Of a stretch of DNA of 64,000 bases, positions 1-8,862 are shown piece after piece (positions within the stretch are counted from its first letter, which is position 1; every line of letters starts with the position of its first letter). Origin of the DNA: Cyphellophora europaea CBS 101466 (Eukaryota; Ascomycota; Eurotiomycetes; Chaetothyriales; Cyphellophoraceae); NCBI RefSeq assembly GCF_000365145.1, contig NW_008481797.1, positions 1,612,001-1,676,000 of the forward strand, read 5' to 3'. Made by a program: the position numbers and the translations under genes. The notes under the pieces were generated by a model. The model was given only the letters and a program-made list of their open reading frames with translations, ran no database searches and was not told the origin of the DNA.

Positions 1-885
1 ATTTGGGCCCGCTCCTCGACCTGTACCTCCTCTCACAGACGCTCGAGATGCAGAAGCTCGGTGAGGACGTTGTCGAGATCGTACGCGACTTTTACCACTC
101 CACCTCCACCTACCCAGGCCTCAGGCGCGTACAGTACATCTACGCCGAAACCGACGAGGACAACGAGATGCGCGAGATGATGGTCGCATCGATCGCGCGA
201 CAGCTCACCACGTCGGACAAGATCCCGGCGCACTGGGCGTCGGCCCTGCAGCGCAACGGCCAGCTCGCCGTCGACATCATCCGCGCCATCCAGCAGTGGA
301 ACCTGGAGGAGCGCAGCATCCCCGACTTCCGCGACGGCAGCCGTGTCAGAGGCAGGGACCAGGCCGGCTTCAGCGCCGTGGAGCGCGAGGGCGAGTCGCA
401 GGACACCGGCGCCACCGAGGACACGAACCTGGGAGTCGAGAGCCTCAACAGCGACCTGGACAAGTCGCAGATCAAGGATGATGACGAGTAAGTCCATCTC
501 GTTCGTCGACACACATCTCCGCCCGGCTTCTTTTTCCACTCCCTTGTCTCAATATCAAAAAAGAAATTCTATATTGTATTGTTATCAGCCTCGGAGCTGA
601 GCTGAATCGGTTTTCGTCTTTGTCTACAAAAGTCAGGATCCGCCGACTCCTCCGTCACCGCCTAGGACCCCGGAACGGCGGAGCGAACCACCGGATAAAA
701 CCACCGGTCGACCTCGTCAGGCTGTCTCGGTGGGTGCGAGGTTTTCAGCATTGGGGGCGACCGCGCAGGAGGAGTTCAGGGAGCGGCCGGAGACGGCCTT
801 GATAGTGTTTGCTTGGGCTGTGTTTGTGCTGTATCATGCCCTAGCATACTTCGGATGGGAATCAGATCACAGCGACACACGGTAG
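1..885 (+). CDS. BTB/POZ-like protein, 3' part, with C-terminal membrane anchor
   Basis: The gene runs in from the left edge, so the N-terminus is missing. The frame starting at base 3 is open up to a TAA at 489-491, but that stop sits inside a GTAAGT donor. I therefore place the exon end at 487, an intron at 488-632 and a last exon at 633-885. The first part (LLDLYLLSQTLEMQKL, then a helical stretch with YIYAETDEDNEMREMM) resembles the C-terminal half of fungal BTB domain proteins; this is a family impression, not a certain match. The last exon continues in phase with a Pro-rich linker (PPTPPSPPRTPERR) and ends in one hydrophobic helix (TALIVFAWAVFVLYHALAYF) followed by a short acidic tail. 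That makes a tail-anchored membrane protein likely. If the intron is not removed, the protein ends in an acidic tail at 491. The BTB assignment is moderate; the extra exon is well supported by frame and composition. Confidence 0.6.
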
Positions 886-1313
886 CACTTAAGTCAATGA
901 AATCGATCGAATTTCTTTACCACGACATAATTTCAACCCCTGTTCTGCAGCATGCATTGATCTAGATGTCGATTTGCCTCAGGCGCTGAGCGGCAGCCCT
1001 GGTCGGAGCTTTACTAACATAGGGCAAGTCGTTGAGCCTATGCGGGGATCCGCTCTTTATGAGTCGGAACTCGAGTCGAACACGAACACGAGACTAAAGC
1101 CTCGTCTATGGCTCGGTACTGTCACTACAGCTTGACTGATACGCATCAAAGCACGATGAGTCAGATCAACAACGACAGTGACGGAGGTATTCTATATCTA
1201 CGATATCACCATAGCAGCACCATAACATCACCATAACATCACCACAACATCACCATAACATCATCTCAATCGTCCCAGACGGTTAAAACACGAACACACG
1301 CAATATACCAACT
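886..1313. other. Intergenic region with short tandem repeat
   Basis: No gene is seen between the BTB-like gene and the P-loop kinase. The only structure is the 11-bp tandem repeat at 1218-1261, described separately. This should be the promoter and 5' leader of the kinase gene. Confidence 0.5.
1218..1261 (+). repeat. Four-copy 11-bp tandem repeat
   Basis: Four head-to-tail copies of CACCATAACAT lie at 1218-1228, 1229-1239, 1240-1250 (one T to C change) and 1251-1261. A weaker related CACCAT lies just before them. The array ends 52 bp before the kinase start codon, so it lies in the core promoter or 5' leader. Confidence 0.9.
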
Positions 1314-1910
1314 ATGCCCTCCACAAGCGCCACGCTCGACGCCCTCACGCCGCTCCTCCAGCGCACCACCAACGACCCACGCCCCGTCGCCGTCATGATG
1401 TGCGGCCTCTGCGGCACCGGCAAGTCATCGCTCGCACACGCCATCGTAGCCGCACACCACGACTCACCGCGCATCTTCACGCGCCTCTCACTCGACGGCA
1501 TCGTGCACGAGCGTCACGGCCTGTACGGCGTCGACTATGAGCCCGCGCTGCGGGAGGCCTACGAGGACGAGGCAGAGGAGATCTTTGGCCAGCGGCTGCG
1601 GGAGGTGTTGTCCCGGGGTGGGGATGTGGTGCTTGATCGTGCTTTCTATGCGAAGGAGGATCGGGTGGCGTGGAGGGGATTGGTGGAGGGGTTGGGGGCG
1701 AGGGTGGTGTTGGTGTTCTTCAAGGTTAGGGATCGGGAGGTGGTGTGGAGGAGGGTGAGGGCGAGATGGGATGTCAGAGGGGAATTGAAAGGGGAGAGAA
1801 AGGGGGATGTTTCGGTTGAGGTGACGAGGGAATTTTTCGATAAGTGGGTGGATGGCTTCGAGGAGCCGGTGGGGGAAGGGGAGTGGGTGGTCGAGGTCGA
1901 GGTCGAGTGA
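1314..1910 (+). CDS. P-loop kinase-like ATP-binding protein (AAA_33 type)
   Basis: This is an intronless 198-residue protein. A Walker A motif GLCGTGKSS is at residues 31-39, followed by a strand/helix pattern (VVLDRAF near residue 110, then VVLVFFKVRDREVVWRRVRAR) typical of small P-loop kinases of the AAA_33/zeta-kinase-like group. These phosphorylate small molecules or nucleic-acid ends; the substrate here cannot be told. The Arg-rich segment after the second strand fits a lid that contacts phosphates. The protein is compact with no targeting signal, so it is probably cytosolic. The coding strand changes in composition: the first half is C-rich and the second half (about 1600-1910) is strikingly G-rich. 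Similar single-domain proteins occur in bacteria and fungi, so transfer is possible but unproven. Confidence 0.7.
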   Translation: MPSTSATLDALTPLLQRTTNDPRPVAVMMCGLCGTGKSSLAHAIVAAHHDSPRIFTRLSLDGIVHERHGLYGVDYEPALREAYEDEAEEIFGQRLREVLSRGGDVVLDRAFYAKEDRVAWRGLVEGLGARVVLVFFKVRDREVVWRRVRARWDVRGELKGERKGDVSVEVTREFFDKWVDGFEEPVGEGEWVVEVEVE

Positions 1911-2313
1911 TATCTGGTCCGTTGAGCTTCAAGATTAACATTCATGCCCTTGTCCCGGGTGTTTAGAACGTTGTCGCCGGTAAGCGGTGTATTCAGATAG
2001 TCGCTATTCGTAACGTTCACGCCTGCAGGAAGTTGGCCGTCCACCGCCAAGCTATCGCCGCTGCGACTAGATGGTCCCCGTCGGTACCTGGTGTAAGCGG
2101 CATTGAGAGAGCCTTGCTAGATGCAAACGTCGCAATGCTGGTGTGTTGGACTGAATACTAAGAAACATCGGTGGTCCGTATAGATAGCGATATGGGCGCC
2201 CCCCCCGTAGCCCGTAACGCGTGCCCCGTTGCTGTTGCTGAGTCATCGATTGCGGGCGCGCTTCTGTCCCGGATCAAGTCTTCGTTCCCACCACTTTCGA
2301 TGTATACTTTGTC
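1911..2313. other. Intergenic region, nothing recognised
   Basis: The stretch lies between the kinase and the GH18 gene. It contains only weak open frames that overlap nothing recognisable, and presumably holds the kinase 3' end and the GH18 promoter. Confidence 0.5.
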
Positions 2314-3306
2314 ATGCCACCAATCCCGCCATCTCAAACAGCACTGCCAGGATGGCAGCCTCGCGTAGTATGCTATCAGCAGACATACCACCATGAAGAC
2401 GAATACATCTCACTCCTCCCACTGATCACCAATGGTCCCCCGGCTGTTACACATGTCATCCTTGCTGCCATCCATATCAACTGGGATCCCAATAACTTGA
2501 CGCTCAACGACAATCCACCGGATCATCCGAAGTACACGCAGCTATGGGATGAGGCCATGGTGCTGCAAGACAGCGGCATCAAGGTGTTGGGCATGCTAGG
2601 TGGCGCCGCCAAAGGCAGCTTTGCCCGGCTTGACTACTCGGAGTCACGGACGGACGTCCCTCTGGCGCGATTCGAGGCTTACTATGCGCCACTGCGGGAG
2701 ATGATCAGGACGTACAGTCTTGATGGTCTGGATCTGGATGTGGAGGAGGAGATGTCGCTTCCAGGTGTTGTCAATTTGATTGACCGTCTGAAAGCGGACT
2801 TCGGTCAGGATTTCATCATCACACTGGCGCCTGTCGCAACGGCGCTCATGGCGGGACGACCCCATCTCTCAGGCTTCGATTATAGCCTGCTAGAAGCAGC
2901 GAGAGGATCCAGCATTGCCTGGTACAATACACAGTTCTACAATGGCTGGGGAGGGCTCGAGTCTCCACGGGCATATGATGAGATCATGAGGAATGGCTGG
3001 CGGCCAGAGAAGGTCGTCGCCGGAATGCTCACAAACCCAAGACATGGAGGGAGCGGCTATGTGCTGCTCCATCACACTGCCGCGGTGCTCAGCTATCTAC
3101 AGGAGAAATACCCCGCCTTCGGAGGCGTGATGGGGTGGGAATACTGGGCGAGCCTACCAAATGAGCAGGAGGTCTGGCAGTGGCCATACTGCATGAGATT
3201 GATACTAGGATTGAAAGAGGTCAGGGACGCTGCCATCATCGTCACCATGGGCAGAGGGCTGTCGAGATCAAACATGAATCAAGGAAGGGTACCACGTACG
3301 AGATAG
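2314..3306 (+). CDS. Glycoside hydrolase family 18 (chitinase-like) protein
   Basis: This single-exon gene encodes 330 residues. The family 18 active-site signature DGLDLDVE is at residues 137-144, with Glu144 as the expected proton donor and the two preceding Asp residues in place. Other barrel features are GMLGGAAKGSF near 93-103, ITLAPVA near 170, a YNTQFYNGWGG strand and a late GVMGWEYWAS strand, which supplies the Trp at the floor of the substrate pocket in this family. Known members cleave beta-1,4 GlcNAc linkages in chitin or N-glycan cores. There is no signal peptide or chitin-binding module, which suggests an intracellular enzyme, for example in chitin turnover or endo-N-acetylglucosaminidase-like deglycosylation. 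The choice between these is inference. The C-terminus (after about residue 300) is basic and looks unconserved. Confidence 0.85.
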   Translation: MPPIPPSQTALPGWQPRVVCYQQTYHHEDEYISLLPLITNGPPAVTHVILAAIHINWDPNNLTLNDNPPDHPKYTQLWDEAMVLQDSGIKVLGMLGGAAKGSFARLDYSESRTDVPLARFEAYYAPLREMIRTYSLDGLDLDVEEEMSLPGVVNLIDRLKADFGQDFIITLAPVATALMAGRPHLSGFDYSLLEAARGSSIAWYNTQFYNGWGGLESPRAYDEIMRNGWRPEKVVAGMLTNPRHGGSGYVLLHHTAAVLSYLQEKYPAFGGVMGWEYWASLPNEQEVWQWPYCMRLILGLKEVRDAAIIVTMGRGLSRSNMNQGRVPRTR

Positions 3307-3694
3307 TTGACCGGTAGACTACTGGTCAAAAAGACCCCTGCAATGACTAGCTTGACTATTGTTGTGGCACAGGCTTCCAGCATTCCACCTCGCCTGTGGC
3401 GGTGCGGGGACTCAACGTCATCCCCAAACTTGTTGTCCATCCACTTGCACCTGATTTCGAAGCGACTTATGCTTCATCGTTGGTCATGTAAACCTTTCGC
3501 TGTGCCTCGCTGCTGAGCAGTGAGCATTACTTCCATAATGGCCCTCAAGCCGGTTGAATGGGTAGCAGGTACCGCTTCGACTCTCACCAGGCTCTTCGCC
3601 TTCTGCTTCTTGAGATGGGTCAATTGCACCACTCGAACACATTGCAATACGAAGTGCTAACCCACCATAGATCCCCGGGCATCACTTCCCGCCG
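3307..3694. other. Intergenic region, nothing recognised
   Basis: The spacer lies between two genes on the same strand. No conserved frame, repeat or RNA is seen; it presumably carries the promoter of the PhoD-like gene. Confidence 0.45.
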
Positions 3695-5536
3695 ATGATA
3701 TTCACGAGTCTAATCGTATACCTCGCAACTGTCTTTACGCAGTCGGATGCCTTGGGGCATAGGCCCCTCACACTCAAAGAAGCCTTCCCGCAGTTGCTTG
3801 GTCACGACGAACGAGACGAAGCTGAACAGGAGGAAGATGATGGCCACGAACCAGTTCTCTACAAAGACGAGAAGAATGTTCTTAAGACGTTGCTCTTCGG
3901 TGTGCCCAACTGGCGCGAGCCAGAGCTCAGCTATCTCACCATTGCAGTCAATATTCTCATGGCATTCCTAACGGCAGACTTGATCTTCCGGGGACCGCTA
4001 CTGCATCCTGCCAAAGATTTACGTTTCTCGCGCGTTGGCTTTGTCGGTGAGACTTCAGCGAAGGTCCTGTTTCGCGAGCCGAATGCAGATCAGCTTCCAC
4101 TCTATGCATACCTTAAAGCAGCGCATGAGCCTCGCTGGACAAGCGTAGAGAAGGTGTACTTTCTCTCTGACGACACCGACTACACTCATCCGTTGACATT
4201 TGATGGTCTCGTACCTGACACGACCTACACCTACTCGCTGTCCAATGATCTCTCGGGTACCTTCACCACCGCTCCAGCGCCCTACTCACCTCACGCTGGC
4301 AGCATTACCTTCCTCACCAGTTCCTGCATCAAGGCCAACTTTCCCTATCGGCTCTTCTCGAACTCTTTAGCCCTCCATGGCTTCGATCATCTTCCCAAGG
4401 TTCTACGCTCGCTCCCCTCACCGGCATCTTTCATGCTTTTCCTGGGAGACTTCATTTATGTCGACGTACCCATGCGGCTGTCTTCGTCGCTCCGCCATTA
4501 CCGGTCGGAGTATCGGCGAGTATACGCGTCACCTTCCTGGTCATTGCCCGGGATCTCGTCCCTCCCTTGGCTACACACCCTCGATGACCATGAGATCGCC
4601 AACGACTGGTCCGCCGGTAACGATACGGACCCATTTCCAGCAGCCTCTGACCCATTCATACACTACCATGTCTCAGTCAATCCTCCCATCCCAGCCTCAC
4701 TGCCAGACCACTCCAACACGACATACTTCCAGTTCACCAACGGTCCCGCTTCATTCTTCATGCTTGACACCCGCCGCTACCGCACCGATCCGGAACCTGC
4801 CGACTCCGTCCTCTCCATCACCAAGCCTCTCTATGGCTCCTCCTCAAGCCCTGCAAACCCTCCCACTAACCCTACCAACCACACCATGCTCGGTGCTCAA
4901 CAACTCTCCGCGCTTCTTTCCTTCCTCGCCGCTCCGCCGGCTCCCAACGTGCATTTCATGATCGTCGCATCATCCGTGCCCTTCACCAAAAACTGGCGCT
5001 TCGGTACCTCCGACACCTGGGGTGGCTACCCATCCGAGCGTGCCGTTGTGCTGAACGCCATGCACCGCGCGGAAGCCGAGCTAGGCGTACGCATTGTCGT
5101 ACTGAGCGGCGACCGGCATGAGTTTGCCGCCATCCGCTTCCCGCCACCGATCCTGAACCTCAACACCACGGTCGCTCACGGCACGTCGTCGGCGAAGAAA
5201 AAGGACAGCGGTGTTGTGTACGACCGCACTCCGGCGTCGGGGCCTCACGAGTTCTCCGTGGGGCCGCTGAGCATGTTCTACCTCCCATTCCGCACCTTCA
5301 AACAGGTTGACGGCGAGGATGTGAATATCAAGTATTTGCCCGACGGCAACAGCAAGGTCGGGGCCGTGGAGATCAGGAATTTGGGCGGCGAGGGCCAAGG
5401 TGATCAGCGCAGCATGTTGCGGTACACGCTTTGGGTGGATGGAGAGGTTAAGTGGGAGTACGTGCTAACGAGTCCCGCGCCGGGCTTTAAGGGACGGTCT
5501 TTGAGGGGCAGGATCGGTGCTGGGCTCTGGAGCTGA
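3695..5536 (+). CDS. PhoD-like metallophosphatase, membrane anchored
   Basis: The intronless gene encodes 613 residues. The N-terminus has a hydrophobic leader (residues 1-14), an acidic stretch near 38-50 and a membrane helix at about 78-98 (YLTIAVNILMAFLTADLIF), then a Fn3/PhoD N-terminal-like beta domain. The phosphatase domain has SSCIK near 209-213, GDFIYVD at 251-257, HTLDDHE at 294-300 and a GDRHEFAA motif near 472. These are the metal-binding Asp, Asn and His positions of PhoD-type phosphodiesterase/alkaline phosphatases. In fungi such proteins are extracytoplasmic or vacuolar and hydrolyse phosphate mono- or diesters; the substrate here is unknown. Several N-x-T/S sites (for example NDTD, NTTY, NHTM) fit a glycosylated lumenal domain. 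The family is clear, the topology less so. Confidence 0.88.
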   Translation: MIFTSLIVYLATVFTQSDALGHRPLTLKEAFPQLLGHDERDEAEQEEDDGHEPVLYKDEKNVLKTLLFGVPNWREPELSYLTIAVNILMAFLTADLIFRGPLLHPAKDLRFSRVGFVGETSAKVLFREPNADQLPLYAYLKAAHEPRWTSVEKVYFLSDDTDYTHPLTFDGLVPDTTYTYSLSNDLSGTFTTAPAPYSPHAGSITFLTSSCIKANFPYRLFSNSLALHGFDHLPKVLRSLPSPASFMLFLGDFIYVDVPMRLSSSLRHYRSEYRRVYASPSWSLPGISSLPWLHTLDDHEIANDWSAGNDTDPFPAASDPFIHYHVSVNPPIPASLPDHSNTTYFQFTNGPASFFMLDTRRYRTDPEPADSVLSITKPLYGSSSSPANPPTNPTNHTMLGAQQLSALLSFLAAPPAPNVHFMIVASSVPFTKNWRFGTSDTWGGYPSERAVVLNAMHRAEAELGVRIVVLSGDRHEFAAIRFPPPILNLNTTVAHGTSSAKKKDSGVVYDRTPASGPHEFSVGPLSMFYLPFRTFKQVDGEDVNIKYLPDGNSKVGAVEIRNLGGEGQGDQRSMLRYTLWVDGEVKWEYVLTSPAPGFKGRSLRGRIGAGLWS

Positions 5537-5970
5537 GGCGGCGGTGCTCTCAGTCAGTACCTCATCTACCAGCATCTTGCAAAGTCGGTCAGACGAATTT
5601 CTGAGGAGCTTTTCCTCTCGCTCCTCACGTCTGAAGCAAAGCGTTCGGCGAGCACAGGAGACTCAGGAAAAGAATAGGAATGGCGATTTGGATTGTTATT
5701 CATATGACCCACGTTGAATCAGATATGGACACGGCCTTTCGTCAAGCTCTTGCATTACTCACACCTCGCCATGCTCTGTTTACCCCGTCCACCCAAATGC
5801 AGGGACATGTGTCTGATGCCTCCGTGTATGACCATGAGGCGTGTCTAGTGTCCCGACTCCATTCATGCCATTTCCCATGCCACCATGCCGACCCGTTGAT
5901 CTCGTTCGAGCCAATAATCATAACACTGCCATCCTTCGTCAAGTCATTCGCACGCAGCACTCAGCCTCAT
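5537..5970. other. Convergent intergenic region
   Basis: The PhoD-like gene and hapX end towards each other here. The region should hold both 3' untranslated regions. No gene-like frame was accepted. Confidence 0.5.
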
Positions 5971-7548
5971 CTACCCATTTCGGCCAAACCTACGATCGAA
6001 ATCGCGCAGTACCGCCATCACGTTCGCGGCATCGATCTCCATCGCCGGCCGGGGTGGCTCGGCTGTCACAGCCGCGCTTCGACCCCGGCCCCCTTTACCC
6101 TCGCCCACCTCCATCGCCGCAGCCCGCCCGCTCATTGGCGCGGGACTGTCGGATGCGTGCAGCTTTGGCATCCAGCTCGTGATCTCGGCCGACGCGCGCT
6201 CGTACGCTGGGTGGCGCGAGAGCGTGGTGTACGCGTCGGCGCAAGTGAGGGTGACGGTGCGGTGTGGTGCTCCTGCCGCTGCCGCTGTGGTCGACGTGGA
6301 CGATGCTCGCGCTGGAGATGCTGGAGCGGCTGCAGAGCGTGCTGATGAGCGCGTCTTGCGGCTCCGTGGCGGGAGGGGAACGGCGGCTGTGGCGGGATCG
6401 TCTGAGGGCTGCGATTGGGACTGGCAGCAGCCGCCTGCACGATCGCGGCCACCGCAGCAGCCACCGCCAGAGAGAGGCTGTGACTGAGACTGCGAGCGGG
6501 AGGCGGCGAGAGACTTGCAGAAGAGGGTGCTGTTGGGGTCTGCCTTGCACTGTGCGCAGGTGCCGGGGCCGTTTGCGCAAGGGTTTGTGGAAGACACTTC
6601 GCTGGCTGGGATAGAGGTTGAGGGCATGGATACGTCGCCTTCTGATGGGGGTGGAGTGAATTGTGAGAGACGGGGGAGGCGAGTGGCAGTTGGTTGGGGG
6701 GGGTGGGTAGCAGAACGTGCCGCTTCCTGCTCAGCAGCCATCTCGGCACAAATGCAAGGCGTACCATCGGAGCAGAAGCCGCAAGGGTCAGCGACGACGG
6801 TGGCGGACGAAGGTGAGATATCCTCGGCCCGGGAAGTGGAGGGTCTGGAAAACATGGCGGTAAAGTCGATCTCGAGGGACTCTCGCGGTTCGGTTTTGAT
6901 CCGCTTTCCTGAGCCGGTCGGTGCAGGTGAACGTGGTCGCTTCTCGGCTGTAGATTGAGCCTGCGCCCCCAGCGTATCGAAAGCATCGTCGATACACTGG
7001 CACCTTGACTCGAGGGTGCATTTGCCGCAACCCACGCTCGTGTCACCCGCGTGACTCGTCGTTTTCTGCGGGCTTCGAGAGGATCTGAGATTGCTCAGCT
7101 CAGCTTCCAGCCTCCGACACCGCTCAGCCCATGTGTTTAGATCTGTTCTATACTGCTCCACCTCTTTCTCCAAATGTGCGACTTGAGAATGGAGCGCATC
7201 AGTCTCTCTGTCGTTCTCATCCTCGATCTGCTTGATCTGATCTTCCAGCTCATTGACACGTGCCGCCCGCCTCTCCCGGAACGCCCTCTGAGCTGCCCTG
7301 TTCTGTGCTTTCCGTTTACTTGGTGGCGTATCTGTTGCTGGTTTGCGTCCGGGCTTAGGACGGGGAGGAATGATCCATTCCTTTGAGGTCAAGCTCATTG
7401 TACCTGCACTGTTTGGTGGTGGGGAGCCTGCGGGAGGGGTCTGAGCAGGTTTCATGATAAGTGAGGGGCGACGTATGATAGTAGGCTTGATATCGGCTGT
7501 GGCCGGCGGCGACATGGCCGTAGGGGTTGATCCAGCGCTGCCAGCCAT
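5971..7548 (-). CDS. hapX: HapX iron-responsive bZIP transcription factor
   Basis: The gene is a single exon of 525 residues. The Hap4-like segment KEWIIPPRPKPGRKPA (residues 56-71), used to bind the CCAAT-binding complex, is followed directly by a bZIP basic region (NRAAQRAFRERR, 83-94) and a coiled coil to about 155. Four cysteine-rich regions follow: Cys174/177/183/185, Cys256/259/265/267 (CGFCSDGTPCICAE), Cys324/331/334/344, and a CC..CC cluster at 364-375. This order is diagnostic of HapX, which represses iron-consuming genes and activates iron uptake when iron is low and switches role when iron is high. The cysteine-rich regions sense iron, probably through [2Fe-2S] clusters. The tail has an Arg/Ser/Ala-rich linker and a TCADAYTTLSRHPAYE segment. 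Two ATCTGATAA boxes and a CCAAT box lie upstream, suggesting SreA control and autoregulation. Confidence 0.95.
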   Translation of the reverse strand: MAGSAGSTPTAMSPPATADIKPTIIRRPSLIMKPAQTPPAGSPPPNSAGTMSLTSKEWIIPPRPKPGRKPATDTPPSKRKAQNRAAQRAFRERRAARVNELEDQIKQIEDENDRETDALHSQVAHLEKEVEQYRTDLNTWAERCRRLEAELSNLRSSRSPQKTTSHAGDTSVGCGKCTLESRCQCIDDAFDTLGAQAQSTAEKRPRSPAPTGSGKRIKTEPRESLEIDFTAMFSRPSTSRAEDISPSSATVVADPCGFCSDGTPCICAEMAAEQEAARSATHPPQPTATRLPRLSQFTPPPSEGDVSMPSTSIPASEVSSTNPCANGPGTCAQCKADPNSTLFCKSLAASRSQSQSQPLSGGGCCGGRDRAGGCCQSQSQPSDDPATAAVPLPPRSRKTRSSARSAAAPASPARASSTSTTAAAAGAPHRTVTLTCADAYTTLSRHPAYERASAEITSWMPKLHASDSPAPMSGRAAAMEVGEGKGGRGRSAAVTAEPPRPAMEIDAANVMAVLRDFDRRFGRNG

Positions 7549-7737
7549 AGTTGAGGCGAGCGCAGGTCGTGGAATATAGCTACTGCTCGGTTGGAGATAT
7601 CATACACGTAGGTAGGAGCGGGCGATGGGATGCGAGGTGAAGTACTTTGTACTTGGTCTCGTACAGCTGTCTCTCGTCAGGGATTACGTCTACTGCTATC
7701 CCGCCTCAGCAGGTGTGCAGTCTGTGTAGGAATGAGA

Positions 7738-7742
7738 ATTGG
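7738..7742 (-). promoter_or_regulatory. CCAAT box upstream of hapX
   Basis: ATTGG on the plus strand reads CCAAT towards hapX, 190 bp before its start codon. The CCAAT-binding complex is the partner of HapX, so this is a candidate autoregulatory site. A single 5-mer is weak evidence alone. Confidence 0.35.
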
Positions 7743-7777
7743 AACGCGGTTGGAAGATCTAGCGGGATGGCAGGATC

Positions 7778-7786
7778 TTATCAGAT
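7778..7786 (-). promoter_or_regulatory. SreA-type GATA box, ATCTGATAA (proximal)
   Basis: TTATCAGAT on the plus strand is ATCTGATAA in the hapX direction, 230 bp upstream of its start codon. It is a perfect match to the ATCWGATAA consensus of the fungal siderophore repressor SreA/Sre1, which shuts off hapX when iron is plentiful. Confidence 0.7.
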
Positions 7787-7808
7787 TTTGATCTTTGCCA
7801 AGATATTA

Positions 7809-7817
7809 TTATCAGAT
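7809..7817 (-). promoter_or_regulatory. SreA-type GATA box, ATCTGATAA (distal)
   Basis: This is a second perfect ATCTGATAA, in the same orientation and 31 bp (about three helical turns) from the first, 261 bp upstream of hapX. The pair with regular spacing is far more convincing than either site alone. Confidence 0.7.
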
Positions 7818-8347
7818 CAAATCTCTTCACCCGCGTCTGACCGCTGTATTTCGAGGCAAATCTGTCAGGCTCGGCTGTCTGACGGGATTATTTTTACAGA
7901 GCTGGTGTGGCCGAAGTCGGGCCATGGGAGGGGTCGGGTCGTGTCCTCAGTCCCCCGTGGTCACACCACTACCCGGTACCTCTAGCACAGGGCGTGCCTT
8001 CCAAGCCTTGTCCCTTGTCTCCGAGACGAACCTCTTTGTATACCTAAACTTGGCCATTGTAGCAGCTGAAACATACAATGTCTTCTCCAGTACGTAGAAA
8101 TGGGATTGATATCTTGATCAAGCAGAGAATTGCTGAAGGGACGAGCTCCCCCGAGATCATGACTTCTGGAAGCTCTTGCGTTACTGAGATGAACGCCAGC
8201 TTGATAGCATGTGAGGCGAACTTGGTGGAGGATTCATCAAAGCTTGGAATGAGCTTCATTGTTGCCTCTTTTTAGCATCGACCAGTAAATAATACCGCGA
8301 TTTCGAACGATCATCTGGAGAGTCTCCAGACCCAAGCCACCAACACC

Positions 8348-8656
8348 ATGCACAGATTGACAAGATCCAAAACAAATGCATTTCGACGCCGAGGAACTCT
8401 CCAAAAAGCCACCACCTACAAAACTCCAAGGACGGTCCAGACTATCGTTGCCAGTGTCACTACCACTCCTCCTTCGGTGGTCATGTTAGCCTTCAGCCTC
8501 TGCACGCTCCACTCAATGGCGGAACCATTCCAAGACTACACCGGTGTTGAGAGCGTCGAAGTCGAGCTCTTCAAATATCCCCAGATCCTTCAAGAAGTCG
8601 AAGAACAGCTCGACCTGGGGCAGCAACCCTTTACCTCAGGTAGAGACAGAGCATAG
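8348..8656 (+). CDS. Possible short hypothetical gene or gene remnant
   Basis: An ATG in good context (ACACCATGC) opens a 102-codon frame. Its second half, from an internal ATG (MAEPFQDYTGVESVEVELFK) onward, has codon use like real genes of the window (GTC, CTC, TTC, GAG rich). A shifted frame starting near 8379 (MHFDAEELSKKPPPTKLQ) is also coding-like but closes after about 37 codons. The two may be exons of one gene, a frameshifted remnant, or chance. I recognise no domain. Confidence 0.25.
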   Translation: MHRLTRSKTNAFRRRGTLQKATTYKTPRTVQTIVASVTTTPPSVVMLAFSLCTLHSMAEPFQDYTGVESVEVELFKYPQILQEVEEQLDLGQQPFTSGRDRA

Positions 8657-8862
8657 GACAGAACCAAGACCTCGTATTATTTCGAAACAACGTCCGACGG
8701 CGGAATGCCATCGACCAGGGTATATATATCATTGAGAAGAGTTCGTGAGATATCCTTTCGTGTCCATTGACGCCTTGCAGTCATTATTCGCCTTGCCCGA
8801 CGTCCACCCACAAGTTGTCTTTGAGCCGAATGTACCATAGCCCAAGGCGCATCCCGGAGACC

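Larger units (their letters stand above)
7549..8347. other. hapX upstream region
   Basis: The region 5' of hapX contains the regulatory boxes listed separately (7738-7742, 7778-7786, 7809-7817). Small open frames inside it look like chance. Confidence 0.5.

Noticed and set aside
7647..8097. Small plus-strand frames opposite the hapX promoter
   Set aside because: They cross the regulatory boxes and have no protein-like features.
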